A DNA stretch of 64,000 nt from positions 1,502 through 65,501 of the forward strand of contig DCQM01000213.1 in the NCBI GenBank assembly GCA_002323895.1, in the 5' to 3' direction. Made by a program: the position numbers and the translations under genes. Positions 1-7,545 of the stretch are shown here, one piece after another; position 1 is the first letter of the stretch, and each line of letters starts with the position of its first letter. Source of the DNA: Akkermansiaceae bacterium UBA1518. Its GTDB lineage: Bacteria > Verrucomicrobiota > Verrucomicrobiia > Verrucomicrobiales > Akkermansiaceae. The notes beneath the pieces were generated by a model, which was given only the letters and a program-made list of their open reading frames with translations, searched no databases and was not told the DNA's origin.

Positions 1-168
1 GTAGAGGTGATTGGGGGGGGGGTCAAAAAAAAGGGCGTTCGTAATTTCGTGAAAAAGAAGCCGGGAGGAAGAAAAGGGCAATCAACGAAGGGGAGCCAAA
101 AGGGCTCAGAGCGGGGAAAGACTGCCCGTAAGTCTACACGTAAAAATGCTCGTCGCCGGAAAAAGTAG
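1..168 (+). CDS. C-terminal tail of an unidentified, very basic protein (5' end outside window)
   Basis: Frame 1 is open from the first base to a TAG at 166-168 and encodes 55 residues, about half of them Lys or Arg, ending in ARRRKK. The rest is mostly Gly, Ser, Thr and Gln, so this reads as a disordered basic tail. Such tails are common on bacterial RNA-binding enzymes such as DEAD-box helicases and pseudouridine synthases, but no catalytic part is in the window and the product cannot be named. The frame crosses a run of ten G (13-22) followed by eight A (25-32). Reading it as coding rests on the open frame and strong compositional bias only. Confidence 0.4.
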   Translation, partial: VEVIGGGVKKKGVRNFVKKKPGGRKGQSTKGSQKGSERGKTARKSTRKNARRRKK

Positions 169-216
169 GGAGCCTCCTCAAGATTTTTCATTGAGGGGAT
201 CTTGGGAGCTGAATAA

Positions 217-891
217 CTATTTTCTAAAAAGATCGTCAAGGGGGATTGTCTGGGGTTTGGCGCGTTCCTGACTTGGCTTTTCAGTTTGCTCTCCGTTTTT
301 TCTCGACCTGTCTTCGGGGTCGGCTGAGTAGAGCGAGCGGTCAAGATCGGAACGAAGTTGTCCGAGAATTTCTCCCCACCATTTATTATCAGCCTCGACA
401 TCCTCTTGGTAAATCTCTTGCTGGGTAAGATCGAAAATCAAATAAAGTTCAGACGAGAGGTTGTTGGTGCGGGGAGGTTGTGCTTCGAATCCATTCACAA
501 TAAGTCCGTCTGTATAATCGGCATGGTAACTGACTAAGAGCGGAAATGCTTCTCGCCGCTGGTTTGCGGTGAGTTGATAACGGTCGGTGAGTTTACGGAG
601 TTGTTCCTGAGATTCTCGTTCAATACGCCGTCCAACTTCTTCCAATTTGATGTTGGAGACCGTCACCTCGTAGTTTGTCGAATCCATTTCCTCGGCCTTC
701 CGACTATCGAGGGGGAGTGGCGCCGAAATGTCGCTACGCTTCGAAGATTTTTGGTTTTGGAACGTCGTCACGGCAGGAGAGTTTTGAGAAGCTTTATCCC
801 GCTTCGCTGGCTCATGAGAAGAAGCAAAATAGGCTGCTAAACCCGAGCTACCGAGGAGAGCGATGAAAAGAATGAATCGGGGCTTATTCAT
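217..891 (-). CDS. Secreted or membrane-anchored hypothetical protein
   Basis: Not recognised; 224 residues from the ATG at 891 (a TTG lies one codon upstream). Residues 1-25 form a hydrophobic segment after MNKPR, so a signal peptide or membrane anchor. A low-complexity Ser/Lys/Pro linker follows, then a charged, probably helical middle part (about 70-110, rich in Glu, Arg, Gln) and a hydrophilic tail. No cysteines, metal motifs or repeats are visible. It starts 6 bases after the stop of the upstream gene (898-1875), so the two are very likely co-transcribed and may work together in the periplasm. The function is unknown. Confidence 0.65.
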   Translation of the reverse strand: MNKPRFILFIALLGSSGLAAYFASSHEPAKRDKASQNSPAVTTFQNQKSSKRSDISAPLPLDSRKAEEMDSTNYEVTVSNIKLEEVGRRIERESQEQLRKLTDRYQLTANQRREAFPLLVSYHADYTDGLIVNGFEAQPPRTNNLSSELYLIFDLTQQEIYQEDVEADNKWWGEILGQLRSDLDRSLYSADPEDRSRKNGEQTEKPSQERAKPQTIPLDDLFRK

Positions 892-897
892 CAAGCT

Positions 898-1875
898 CTA
901 TTTAAATTTTGAACTCATCATCCATTCATACCAGTCCTTTTCAAAGCTAGCGTCGTCTCCGTAACCCATGGTTTTTAAAAGAAGATCTTTAGTCGGCTTT
1001 ACACCCCCGCGAATTGAAGTGATGAATTCCTGATATTTTTTCGTGCGTTCATCGGTGCTGACCATGAAATAGTTAAGAGCAAAGATGTATCCGGATTCAT
1101 TAGGCGAAAGGGTGATGATCTGGGCGCCGAGTGTCTTCTCAAGACTTACCCTTTTATCGTCTTTGCAAAGTTTACGTAGCATTCTCGGCCATGATTCTTG
1201 GGGCCCTAGAGTTCCACCCTTGCGGGCATCTACTTTTGCGTCAGGGTTTTCCCGGTAGTAGGCTTCGAAATCGAGATAATAAATCGAACAACGGTCAAAG
1301 ACCATGTGCTCAGCGTAGTAGCCCATCCCTGCTGTCATCCAAAAGGGGAGGTCCAGCTGGTGGGCGCAACCTTTCATTAACGCTGCTCCAAGGTTGTGCA
1401 CTAGGATCTCCTTACGATCTTTCTCACGCCCGCCGCCTGATTGCTCAGGATCGCTTTTGCAGATGACAAGATAACGATTCATTGGGTCGAGGTAATTTCC
1501 AACCTGCTTCGTGATCTGAATATTGCCGTTGCGCCAATTGTGGCGGTTGGCATCAATCATGATGCAACTATGAAAATCATGACCAGTTTCGACTAAATAG
1601 GTAGTGAATCGGAACCTATCTTCTTTACCCGCTTCCTGCCCGCCGGGTGTTCGGAATTCGTTCTTCTCGAAATCTCCCTCAAGTCCAGGGAGAATCTCAA
1701 GCATTACCTCATAGGTTTTTTCTGAATATCTCCGGGCTGGATCGGTTCCGGTGCTCTTGGTTCGGATCGTGAAATGATCAAGATCCTTTTCCTTCCACTT
1801 TAGATTCGGAAAATGTGGAGTTTGACCAGAGGCGAAGCCAACTAAAAAGAGGGATAAAGCGAGCATCCGTTTCAT
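898..1875 (-). CDS. Secreted protein resembling a catalytically dead gluzincin-type peptidase
   Basis: 325 residues with a signal peptide (about 1-18, ending FASGQ). At residues 157-190 the layout resembles gluzincin metallopeptidases: where HExxH is expected the sequence reads HNLGA (from His160), and 16 residues on LPFWMTAGMGYY resembles the usual LPxWLxEGxAxY segment, with Ala replacing the zinc-ligand Glu. If the relation is real, the active-site Glu, second His and third ligand are all lost, leaving a non-catalytic fold. Several Cys residues (104, 139, 170) could form disulfides after export. It is the first gene of a two-gene minus-strand unit with 217-891. The family link is a pattern judgement; the protein is otherwise hypothetical. 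Confidence 0.6.
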   Translation of the reverse strand: MKRMLALSLFLVGFASGQTPHFPNLKWKEKDLDHFTIRTKSTGTDPARRYSEKTYEVMLEILPGLEGDFEKNEFRTPGGQEAGKEDRFRFTTYLVETGHDFHSCIMIDANRHNWRNGNIQITKQVGNYLDPMNRYLVICKSDPEQSGGGREKDRKEILVHNLGAALMKGCAHQLDLPFWMTAGMGYYAEHMVFDRCSIYYLDFEAYYRENPDAKVDARKGGTLGPQESWPRMLRKLCKDDKRVSLEKTLGAQIITLSPNESGYIFALNYFMVSTDERTKKYQEFITSIRGGVKPTKDLLLKTMGYGDDASFEKDWYEWMMSSKFK

Positions 1876-1961
1876 TGGTCGCGTATATCGTAGTAGTTTC
1901 CCGCTGACAATGAGGGAAAGTTGACTCTGAATATTTGACCTTATTAACCTAAGGCTTCATC

Positions 1962-1995
1962 AGCCTCTAAAAACGTAAGAGGATCGAAAGAGGCT
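1962..1995 (-). promoter_or_regulatory. Possible mutually exclusive stem-loops in the leader of the 898-1875 gene
   Basis: The arm at 1962-1968 (AGCCTCT on the + strand) can pair with 1989-1995 (AGAGGCT), or through CCTCT with AGAGG at 1978-1982. The two pairings exclude each other. The element lies 87-120 bases upstream of the minus-strand start at 1875, where a 5' leader could be. No T-run or known riboswitch core was seen. Low confidence. Confidence 0.2.
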
Positions 1996-2056
1996 ATTGG
2001 TGAGGGATTTGTAAAAACCTTATCGCCTTTAATCATCTGATTTCCGGTTTCGAGGC

Positions 2057-2091
2057 AAAGAAGCCCGATCATCATTGATCGGGCTTCTTTT
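2057..2091 (-). terminator. Strong stem-loop terminator after the EF-hand gene
   Basis: A perfect 15-bp inverted repeat, arms 2057-2071 and 2076-2090 with a 4-base loop, has a GC-rich core (GCCCGATCA) flanked by A and T runs, so it can act as an intrinsic terminator in either direction. It lies 26 bases past the stop of the minus-strand EF-hand gene; no plus-strand gene reads into it. This is the clearest terminator in the window. Confidence 0.85.
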
Positions 2092-2116
2092 AGGTTTGGT
2101 TTTTTTTGGCTAAACT

Positions 2117-2560
2117 CTATTTAGCGGCTGGTTTTTTACCCTTCTTAGGGGCGCCCTTGCCCTTTTTGCGACCATCTTCTCCCTTGCCGGCTCCACGTGC
2201 GCCACCGCGGCGAGCACCCATTGACTTACGAGCTGCGGCTTTTTCTTCTTCGCTAAGTTTTCCATCACCGTCTTTGTCATGCTTCTTGAGAAAATCTGCC
2301 TTGCGAGCTGCCATGGCGGCTTTGCGCTCAGCTTCGCTAAGTTTCCCATCACCGTCCTTATCGAATTTCTTCATCATTTCAGCACGACGAGCTGCCATGG
2401 CGGCCTTGCGGTCTTCCTGGCTAAGTTTGCCATCGCCTTGAGGAACGGGGCGTTTACCGGGACCGCGTGCTCCCTTTTTACCTTCACCCTTTGGAGGTTC
2501 TGCAGTTGCGACGGCACAGGTGACGAACGCTACGATTACTGATGTTAGTTTTGTTTTCAT
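2117..2560 (-). CDS. Secreted EF-hand protein with three tandem 28-residue repeats and a basic tail
   Basis: 147 residues: signal peptide (about 1-20, ending TCAVATA), a Gly/Lys/Pro linker, three tandem repeats starting GDGKLS at 28-residue spacing, and a tail made of Lys, Gly, Ala and Arg. Repeats two and three have complete calcium loops of the type DKDGDGKLSExE with acidic ligands at positions 1, 3, 5 and 12. The first begins PQGDGKLSQED and lacks the first ligands. The helices between loops are nearly identical (RKAAMAAR), which suggests recent internal duplication. Likely a periplasmic or extracellular calcium-binding protein; the polybasic tail could bind DNA, RNA or acidic polysaccharide. 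Monocistronic, ending in a strong terminator. Confidence 0.8.
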   Translation of the reverse strand: MKTKLTSVIVAFVTCAVATAEPPKGEGKKGARGPGKRPVPQGDGKLSQEDRKAAMAARRAEMMKKFDKDGDGKLSEAERKAAMAARKADFLKKHDKDGDGKLSEEEKAAARKSMGARRGGARGAGKGEDGRKKGKGAPKKGKKPAAK

Positions 2561-2705
2561 AATGGTTTTTCTAATTTCTCGGGACTTAAAAATATTCCCA
2601 GATTCAGGTGATATAACCGTTCGTTGGGGAAGAGTTGCGAATGAGTTGTAAAATTTTTAGTGAATTGTCATTGCCGGTTGGAGTGCATATCCCAAAGATC
2701 CTTAA

Positions 2706-3608
2706 ATGCAGGAGGGGGATAATAAACCAAGTAAAGCCGAGGTCTTCCGGGCCCGTCTTACAAGCACTGTCATATTATGGGCTCTTGTGACGGGTGTTTT
2801 TGTTTCTCAAAATGCGTGGGCTTTTTTTGGACTCGTATCCTTTTTAACAATAGCTGGTGCTTGGGAATTTCGGAATTTGTTTTCTAGGTTCCCCGGCGAT
2901 GGTTGTCGGACCGTAGGTTTATTAGTCGGTCTAGTAGTGGCTCTTTCTACCGGTGCTTTTCTTGTGGTGGGGAATCAAGTCCACAATAATTACTTTAGCG
3001 AATTGGCAGGGCTAACTGCTGTCACGGTTTTTTGTTTCTTTGTCAGATTTAAACACAGCATCAAAGGGCGCCAAAGTGTGGATGCGGTGGGAGATGGCTT
3101 ACTTGCTTTTGTTTATGTGCCTATTCTTTTCGGATGTTTCGTTTATCGCCTTATTTTCCTACCCGAGGGTGGAGGTGAAGGTGAGGTTCCCGGAGCTTGG
3201 TTACTCTTGTTTATGATTGCTGCGGCCAAGTTTACCGATATGGGAGCTTACATTACGGGTTCCTTGATTGGAAAAAATAAAATGGCTCCGCACCTAAGTC
3301 CCGCAAAAACATGGGAAGGTTTTTTTGGTGCTCTTGGTTTTGCCCAACTGGCGGCATGGGGAGTATGGGTATTTTCTGGTGATATCTTGTGCTGGATCCC
3401 ACCTCTTCATGTAGGTGTTCTAGCTCTGCTCATTGGTTTGGTGGCTGTTGCGGGTGATCTTGCTGAATCTATTTTGAAGCGAAGCCTTGAGGCTAAAGAT
3501 TCTGGGAGTTTAATGCCCGGGATTGGAGGGGTTCTCGATTTAATTGACAGCCTTTGTTTTGCTGCTCCTGTTACGTATTTTTATCTCCTTAAAACAGGTC
3601 TCATTTGA
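2706..3608 (+). CDS. cdsA: Phosphatidate cytidylyltransferase (CDP-diglyceride synthase)
   Basis: 300 residues. Makes CDP-diacylglycerol from phosphatidic acid and CTP in the inner membrane, the entry point to phosphatidylglycerol and phosphatidylethanolamine. Several hydrophobic membrane segments run through the protein. The C-terminal family signature is present as SILKRSLEAKDSG followed by PGIGGVLDLIDS; the classical version has PGHGGxxDRxDS, so His and Arg are replaced by Ile and Leu, while the catalytic acidic residues remain. An upstream DMGAY and SPAKTWEG also fit the family. The stop overlaps the dxr start by one base (TGATG), which matches the usual cdsA-dxr order in bacteria. No strong ribosome site precedes the ATG. 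Confidence 0.93.
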   Translation: MQEGDNKPSKAEVFRARLTSTVILWALVTGVFVSQNAWAFFGLVSFLTIAGAWEFRNLFSRFPGDGCRTVGLLVGLVVALSTGAFLVVGNQVHNNYFSELAGLTAVTVFCFFVRFKHSIKGRQSVDAVGDGLLAFVYVPILFGCFVYRLIFLPEGGGEGEVPGAWLLLFMIAAAKFTDMGAYITGSLIGKNKMAPHLSPAKTWEGFFGALGFAQLAAWGVWVFSGDILCWIPPLHVGVLALLIGLVAVAGDLAESILKRSLEAKDSGSLMPGIGGVLDLIDSLCFAAPVTYFYLLKTGLI

Positions 3609-4759
3609 TGAAAAAGCGTGTTTTAATTTTAGGTTCCACCGGGTCAATTGGAACAAGCGCGCTTATTGTAGCACGGCAAATTCCCGATCGCATGGAGATT
3701 GTCGGGCTTGCCGCTGGGACACGTGTTGACGATCTTGAGGATCAGGCGAAGGAATTTGGAGTAAATCATCTCTGTTTGGCAGATGAGTCACGCTACAAGG
3801 AACTCCAGAAACTTGGACGTAACATTTATTCCGGAGCAAATGGACTCGTAGAAATAGTAGAAGCAACTAAGCCCGATTTGGTGTTAGTTGCAATTGTGGG
3901 CGTTGAGGGATTGGCCCCCACCTTAGCGGCCATCGAATTGGGTTGTGATGTCGCGGTTGCGAGCAAAGAAATTTTGGTGATGGCCGGGGAGGTTGTTATG
4001 AATTCCGCCCGGAAAAAAGGGGTCAATATTCTCCCTGTCGATAGTGAACACAACGCGATTTTTCAATGTCTCGAGGGTCATAAAGGGGGCTCAGATGAGG
4101 TCCGGCGCCTTATTGTTACTGCCTCAGGAGGACCATTTCGAACATTGCCAGCTGAAGATCTTTCTGAGGTAAAGCTGGAGGACGCACTCAAGCATCCCAC
4201 TTGGGAGATGGGGCAAAAAATCACTATTGATTCAGCGACCCTTTTCAACAAAGGACTTGAGATGATTGAAGCCCGCTGGCTTTTTGATATCCCAATGTCA
4301 AAGGTTGAGGTGGTGGTGCATCCTCAGAGTATCGTTCACTCAATGGTCGAGTTTATTGACGGGAGTGTGTTAGCCCAACTCAGTACTACGGATATGTGTT
4401 TTCCGATTCAGTATGCCGTGGTCTGGCCTGAGCGTCTGAGAAACAAATTGAAACCCCTGGATTTTCCGACTCTCGCCAAGCTTGAGTTTGAAGCGCCTCG
4501 TGAAAACGACTTCCCGGCCCTCAATTTGGCACGTGAAGCCGGAGAACGGGGTGGAACTCTACCTGCGGTCTTGAATGCCGCCAATGAGGTTGCTAATGAA
4601 GCATTTCGGCTGAGCAGCCTCACTTTCCCTGGAATTTGGCAGGTCGTGGAAGAAACAATGAATAAAGTCGAGCACATTGATTCGCAGGAATTAGGTGTCG
4701 TGGTCAATGCCGACCTTGAGGCTCGGAAAATAGCCCGTGAAATTACCAAGCGCGTATGA
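3608..4759 (+). CDS. dxr: 1-deoxy-D-xylulose 5-phosphate reductoisomerase
   Basis: 383 residues from the ATG at 3608, which shares a base with the cdsA stop; the TTG just before it lies inside cdsA. The enzyme converts DXP to 2-C-methyl-D-erythritol 4-phosphate with NADPH, the committed step of the MEP isoprenoid pathway. Visible signatures: N-terminal dinucleotide loop GSTGSIG, the metal-binding PVDSEHNAIFQ, the flexible loop segment ASGGPFR, HPTWEMGQKITIDSATLFNKG and HPQSIVHSMVEF. Length is normal. Translational coupling to cdsA links membrane lipid and isoprenoid synthesis. Its 3' end overlaps pyrD tail to tail by 17 bases. Confidence 0.97.
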   Translation: MKKRVLILGSTGSIGTSALIVARQIPDRMEIVGLAAGTRVDDLEDQAKEFGVNHLCLADESRYKELQKLGRNIYSGANGLVEIVEATKPDLVLVAIVGVEGLAPTLAAIELGCDVAVASKEILVMAGEVVMNSARKKGVNILPVDSEHNAIFQCLEGHKGGSDEVRRLIVTASGGPFRTLPAEDLSEVKLEDALKHPTWEMGQKITIDSATLFNKGLEMIEARWLFDIPMSKVEVVVHPQSIVHSMVEFIDGSVLAQLSTTDMCFPIQYAVVWPERLRNKLKPLDFPTLAKLEFEAPRENDFPALNLAREAGERGGTLPAVLNAANEVANEAFRLSSLTFPGIWQVVEETMNKVEHIDSQELGVVVNADLEARKIAREITKRV

Positions 4760-5765
4760 TGTCGTGGATCAAAGCAGGACCTTTATAAACGAATCCGGTG
4801 TAGATTTGCACAAGTGACGCTCCAGCTGCTTTTTTGGCGAGGGCGTCGTCGGCTGAGAAGATTCCGCCGGCCCCTATGATTGGAATATCTTTGCCTAGTC
4901 CTGCACTAAAACGGGCGATTACCTCAGTTGAATGACTGGTCAATGGAGCCCCGGAAAGTCCGCCAGCTTCCTTGGCGTTTGGGTGATTTTCGACAATCGC
5001 GCGATCTAGGGTGGTGTTAGTAGCGATGAGAAAATCGAGCCCGCCATTACGGAAGAGTTTTGCGAGTCCATCGATCTGGTTTTCATCGAGATCCGGTGCG
5101 ACTTTAAGCGCGAAGGGGACGTAACGCCCGGTTTTTTTATGAAGGCTTTGCTGTCGCTTTTTGAGTGTTTCGAGAAGCTTTCCCGCTGCCTCCTCTGATT
5201 GAAGGTCACGCAGACCTGGTGTGTTGGGAGAAGAAAAGTTAGCTGTTATATAGTCTGCCCAAGGATAGGCCTTTTCGAAGGCGATCGCATAATCCTCGTT
5301 AGCCCGTTCGTTAGGAGTGACTTTGTTTTTTCCAATATTGATGCCGACGATCCCGTTGAAAGAGGAAGAGGATCGCGCATTGGCAAGGCCTTGGTCAATA
5401 CCGGGATTATTAAAACCCATGCGATTAATGAGCGCCTTATGTTGAGGTAGTCGGAATAGACGTGGAGCTTCGTTTCCTTCTTGAGGCCTCGGGGTGAGAG
5501 TGCCAACTTCAATATGCCCGAAGCCAAGAAGACCGAGGGCATCAATGGTGTTCGCTTCTTTATCGAGGCCAGCTGCGAGACCAACTGGATTCGGGAACGT
5601 TAAGCCAGCAAAAGAAATCGGTTTTGATTCTGGCTTATCAGTTAAGGCCTGCAAAATTCCGAGATTTTTGCTCGCACGAAGCCCCGCCATCGAAAAGTGA
5701 TGGGCGCGCTCAGCATCAAGACGGAAGAGGATGGCACGTGCAGCAGGATAAAGAAGATTGAGCAC
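4743..5765 (-). CDS. pyrD: Dihydroorotate dehydrogenase, class 2 (quinone)
   Basis: 340 residues from a GTG at 5765. Oxidises dihydroorotate to orotate in pyrimidine synthesis, passing electrons via FMN to quinone at the membrane. The N-terminal amphipathic extension (about 1-45) before FAGLTFPNPVGLAAGLDK is that of the membrane-associated class 2 enzymes. The catalytic serine region NFSSPNTPGL is present, as are GINIGKNK and the FMN-phosphate loop GAGGIFSADDA with SLVQIYTGF. It converges on dxr with a 17-base overlap of coding 3' ends, so no separate terminator fits between them. Confidence 0.96.
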   Translation of the reverse strand: MLNLLYPAARAILFRLDAERAHHFSMAGLRASKNLGILQALTDKPESKPISFAGLTFPNPVGLAAGLDKEANTIDALGLLGFGHIEVGTLTPRPQEGNEAPRLFRLPQHKALINRMGFNNPGIDQGLANARSSSSFNGIVGINIGKNKVTPNERANEDYAIAFEKAYPWADYITANFSSPNTPGLRDLQSEEAAGKLLETLKKRQQSLHKKTGRYVPFALKVAPDLDENQIDGLAKLFRNGGLDFLIATNTTLDRAIVENHPNAKEAGGLSGAPLTSHSTEVIARFSAGLGKDIPIIGAGGIFSADDALAKKAAGASLVQIYTGFVYKGPALIHDIIRAW

Positions 5766-5844
5766 AGGGAATTTGTGCCGGAGATCGGTGAGTTAGGCAA
5801 GTTTTGGAATTCTTTGAATCGAGAGGAGTCATCAAAATTGACAT

Positions 5845-6216
5845 TTAATGAACCCGTTTCCGTAACCGGATCGGGCCTTTGAAGGTTGACGGGTCGACAA
5901 CTTTTCCCTTTTGAAGAATTTCAATTTTACCACTTTCAAGGAGCCGCCGAGCAGCTTGGCGCGTCCGCTCCATATGTTTTTGCCATCCTTCTTCTTTGAA
6001 GATCAATCGTGTGGCTTCGCTTGGGCAAATTGTGGCATTGATTGACTTGTGATTGAGGATTTCGAGGATTGCTGTTTCGAGCTTACGGTCGAGATCTTTA
6101 GGCTTAGACTTGCGGCACTGAATGGAGCAGTAACGGATCTCATGCCAACAGTTTTTCCACTTCTTGCGCCATTGGATCGTTCGTCCGCAGGTTTGGCAAA
6201 TTTTATTAGTTATCAT
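5845..6216 (-). CDS. DUF2256-DUF3253 fusion protein
   Basis: 123 residues with two recognisable small domains. Residues 1-40 are a DUF2256 zinc-ribbon-like unit: CQTCGR, WRKKW, then YCSIQCRKSK, giving four cysteines in a CxxC plus CxxxC arrangement. Residues about 45-120 resemble DUF3253, a probable winged helix, with CPSEATRLIF, GWQKHMERTRQAARRLLESGKIEI and VDPSTFKGPIRLR. Neither domain has a settled function; the combination suggests nucleic-acid binding. It is divergent from 6257-6520, whose family is often found with DUF2256 proteins near photolyase/cryptochrome genes (from memory), with only 40 bases between the starts. Confidence 0.88.
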   Translation of the reverse strand: MITNKICQTCGRTIQWRKKWKNCWHEIRYCSIQCRKSKPKDLDRKLETAILEILNHKSINATICPSEATRLIFKEEGWQKHMERTRQAARRLLESGKIEILQKGKVVDPSTFKGPIRLRKRVH

Positions 6217-6256
6217 CGCGACTTGCGTTTTGGCGGAAGAGGTTGATTAATTTGCA

Positions 6257-6520
6257 ATGGATGACGAGCTCAAGAATAGAGTGATCCGAATGGCATGGGA
6301 GGACCGGACGACATTTGATGAAATTCATAAAAAAACTGGTTTGGTTGAGGCTGCGGTAATCAAAGTGATGCGAACAAGCCTCAAGCCGAGCAGCTTTAGG
6401 ATGTGGCGTAAGCGGGTCAATGGTCGGATCACAAAACACGCGGGGAAATTTCGTGAAAGCCGTCTTCAGATGAAAAGAGTCTCAGGGCGAGATCTTCTCA
6501 ATCAGCAGGAAAGTGAATGA
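6257..6520 (+). CDS. TIGR03643 family (DUF2805-like) small protein
   Basis: 87 residues, mostly helical and basic. The family fingerprint is clear: RVIRMAWEDRTTFDEI, a helix-turn-helix-like stretch KTGLVEAAVIKVMR, then LKPSSFRMWRKRVNGRITKH. The function is unknown; the predicted fold suggests DNA binding. In other bacteria these genes tend to lie beside DUF2256 proteins and photolyase/cryptochrome genes. Here the DUF2256 partner is immediately divergent but no photolyase is in the window. The 3' end overlaps the convergent ADP-ribosylglycohydrolase homologue by 23 bases. Confidence 0.85.
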   Translation: MDDELKNRVIRMAWEDRTTFDEIHKKTGLVEAAVIKVMRTSLKPSSFRMWRKRVNGRITKHAGKFRESRLQMKRVSGRDLLNQQESE

Positions 6521-7451
6521 GGTCAAATTCTCCTGTTAATCTTTTGATCTCCGCAGCGACGAGTGAGCCGACAACTGCACCTCGGTGGCAACTGTCACCG
6601 CCAACTTTCGCATTAGCAATGACAGCTTCGGCAAAATTTGCGTGGTATTTCCAAGCAAGATAGAGTGATGCGGGGAAGGATTGATCAATATAGCAGGCTG
6701 GACTTAACCGTTGCCCTATTATGACGCGATCGTCTTGGTTCGCCCATTTTGTAGCCTTGCGAGTGGAGAACCAATCACCGGCCTGTGTCATAATAGCCTC
6801 CCGTAGCGGGGTGCCATCGGCAACAAATTGGAGGACGCGAACGAGGCAATCAGCGGCCCGCAGGACGTTGGAGTGACGATGTGTGAGAGAAACGTGGGCT
6901 TTGGTGGTCTTGCGATGGTCGCCCGCGGGTAACGCTGCCAAAAGCGATGGAACAGTGGCAAGGCCACCAATGTGCTCGTCAGAAATTCCACATTTTAGGA
7001 TGCTTTTACCCTGGGCATAACGGGTGAAGAAAGCCCTATGGTATTCCTCGAGATAGGTGTCGTTATGCCAGTTAGGAGTGCGCATAAGATCGATGTATTT
7101 TTCAATCCAGTCGACAGGATCATAATTGCCTCTGAGTGAAACTTGATCATGAAGAGCTTGAGCAAGCTTAAAATTAACCGTATTTTCTCCTGCACGCAGA
7201 TTTTGGTGGTAGTGAATGCCACGCTGTCCCCAGAAGCGCGCCTGATCATGCAGGATTTCTCCTTTCTCGTTAAGTGGCGTGTATTCGGATCGCCACAAAA
7301 TACTGTCGGGATGATGAGAGCTTGGTGAGAGGTAGCGATCGAGCTCTGGGTAATCTTGGTCCATAGCACTCCGGTCGTAATACCAGTGGACCGGCATTGC
7401 GAACGCGTCGGCGATCAGGGAACCATGGTGAGCTGCTTGGTGGATAGTCAC
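6498..7451 (-). CDS. ADP-ribosylglycohydrolase-family protein
   Basis: 317 residues from a GTG at 7451; the conserved GSLIADAFAMPVHW begins by residue 10, so this is the plausible start. The family removes ADP-ribose from proteins or small molecules with two magnesium ions in an all-helical fold. The C-terminal metal motif, usually GGDxDTxGA, reads GGDSCHRGAVVGS, so the second Asp and the Thr are replaced by Cys and His. I recall a subgroup with this CHRG form, so it may have a different substrate or metal site rather than be dead. The central region has a HRHS motif. Activity on ADP-ribose is uncertain; family membership is fairly sure. Confidence 0.8.
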   Translation of the reverse strand: MTIHQAAHHGSLIADAFAMPVHWYYDRSAMDQDYPELDRYLSPSSHHPDSILWRSEYTPLNEKGEILHDQARFWGQRGIHYHQNLRAGENTVNFKLAQALHDQVSLRGNYDPVDWIEKYIDLMRTPNWHNDTYLEEYHRAFFTRYAQGKSILKCGISDEHIGGLATVPSLLAALPAGDHRKTTKAHVSLTHRHSNVLRAADCLVRVLQFVADGTPLREAIMTQAGDWFSTRKATKWANQDDRVIIGQRLSPACYIDQSFPASLYLAWKYHANFAEAVIANAKVGGDSCHRGAVVGSLVAAEIKRLTGEFDLIHFPAD

Positions 7452-7545
7452 GGCGAACTATCGTTGATTACTGAGATTTGTCGCTTGGTTTTTGATTACC
7501 TTGAGAGCTTCCGTTTGTTCGTGTCATTTAAATTGAGCTGAGCGA

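Noticed and set aside
4743..4759. The dxr/pyrD overlap as evidence of a frameshift
   Set aside because: Both proteins end at normal family length, so it is an ordinary tail-to-tail overlap.
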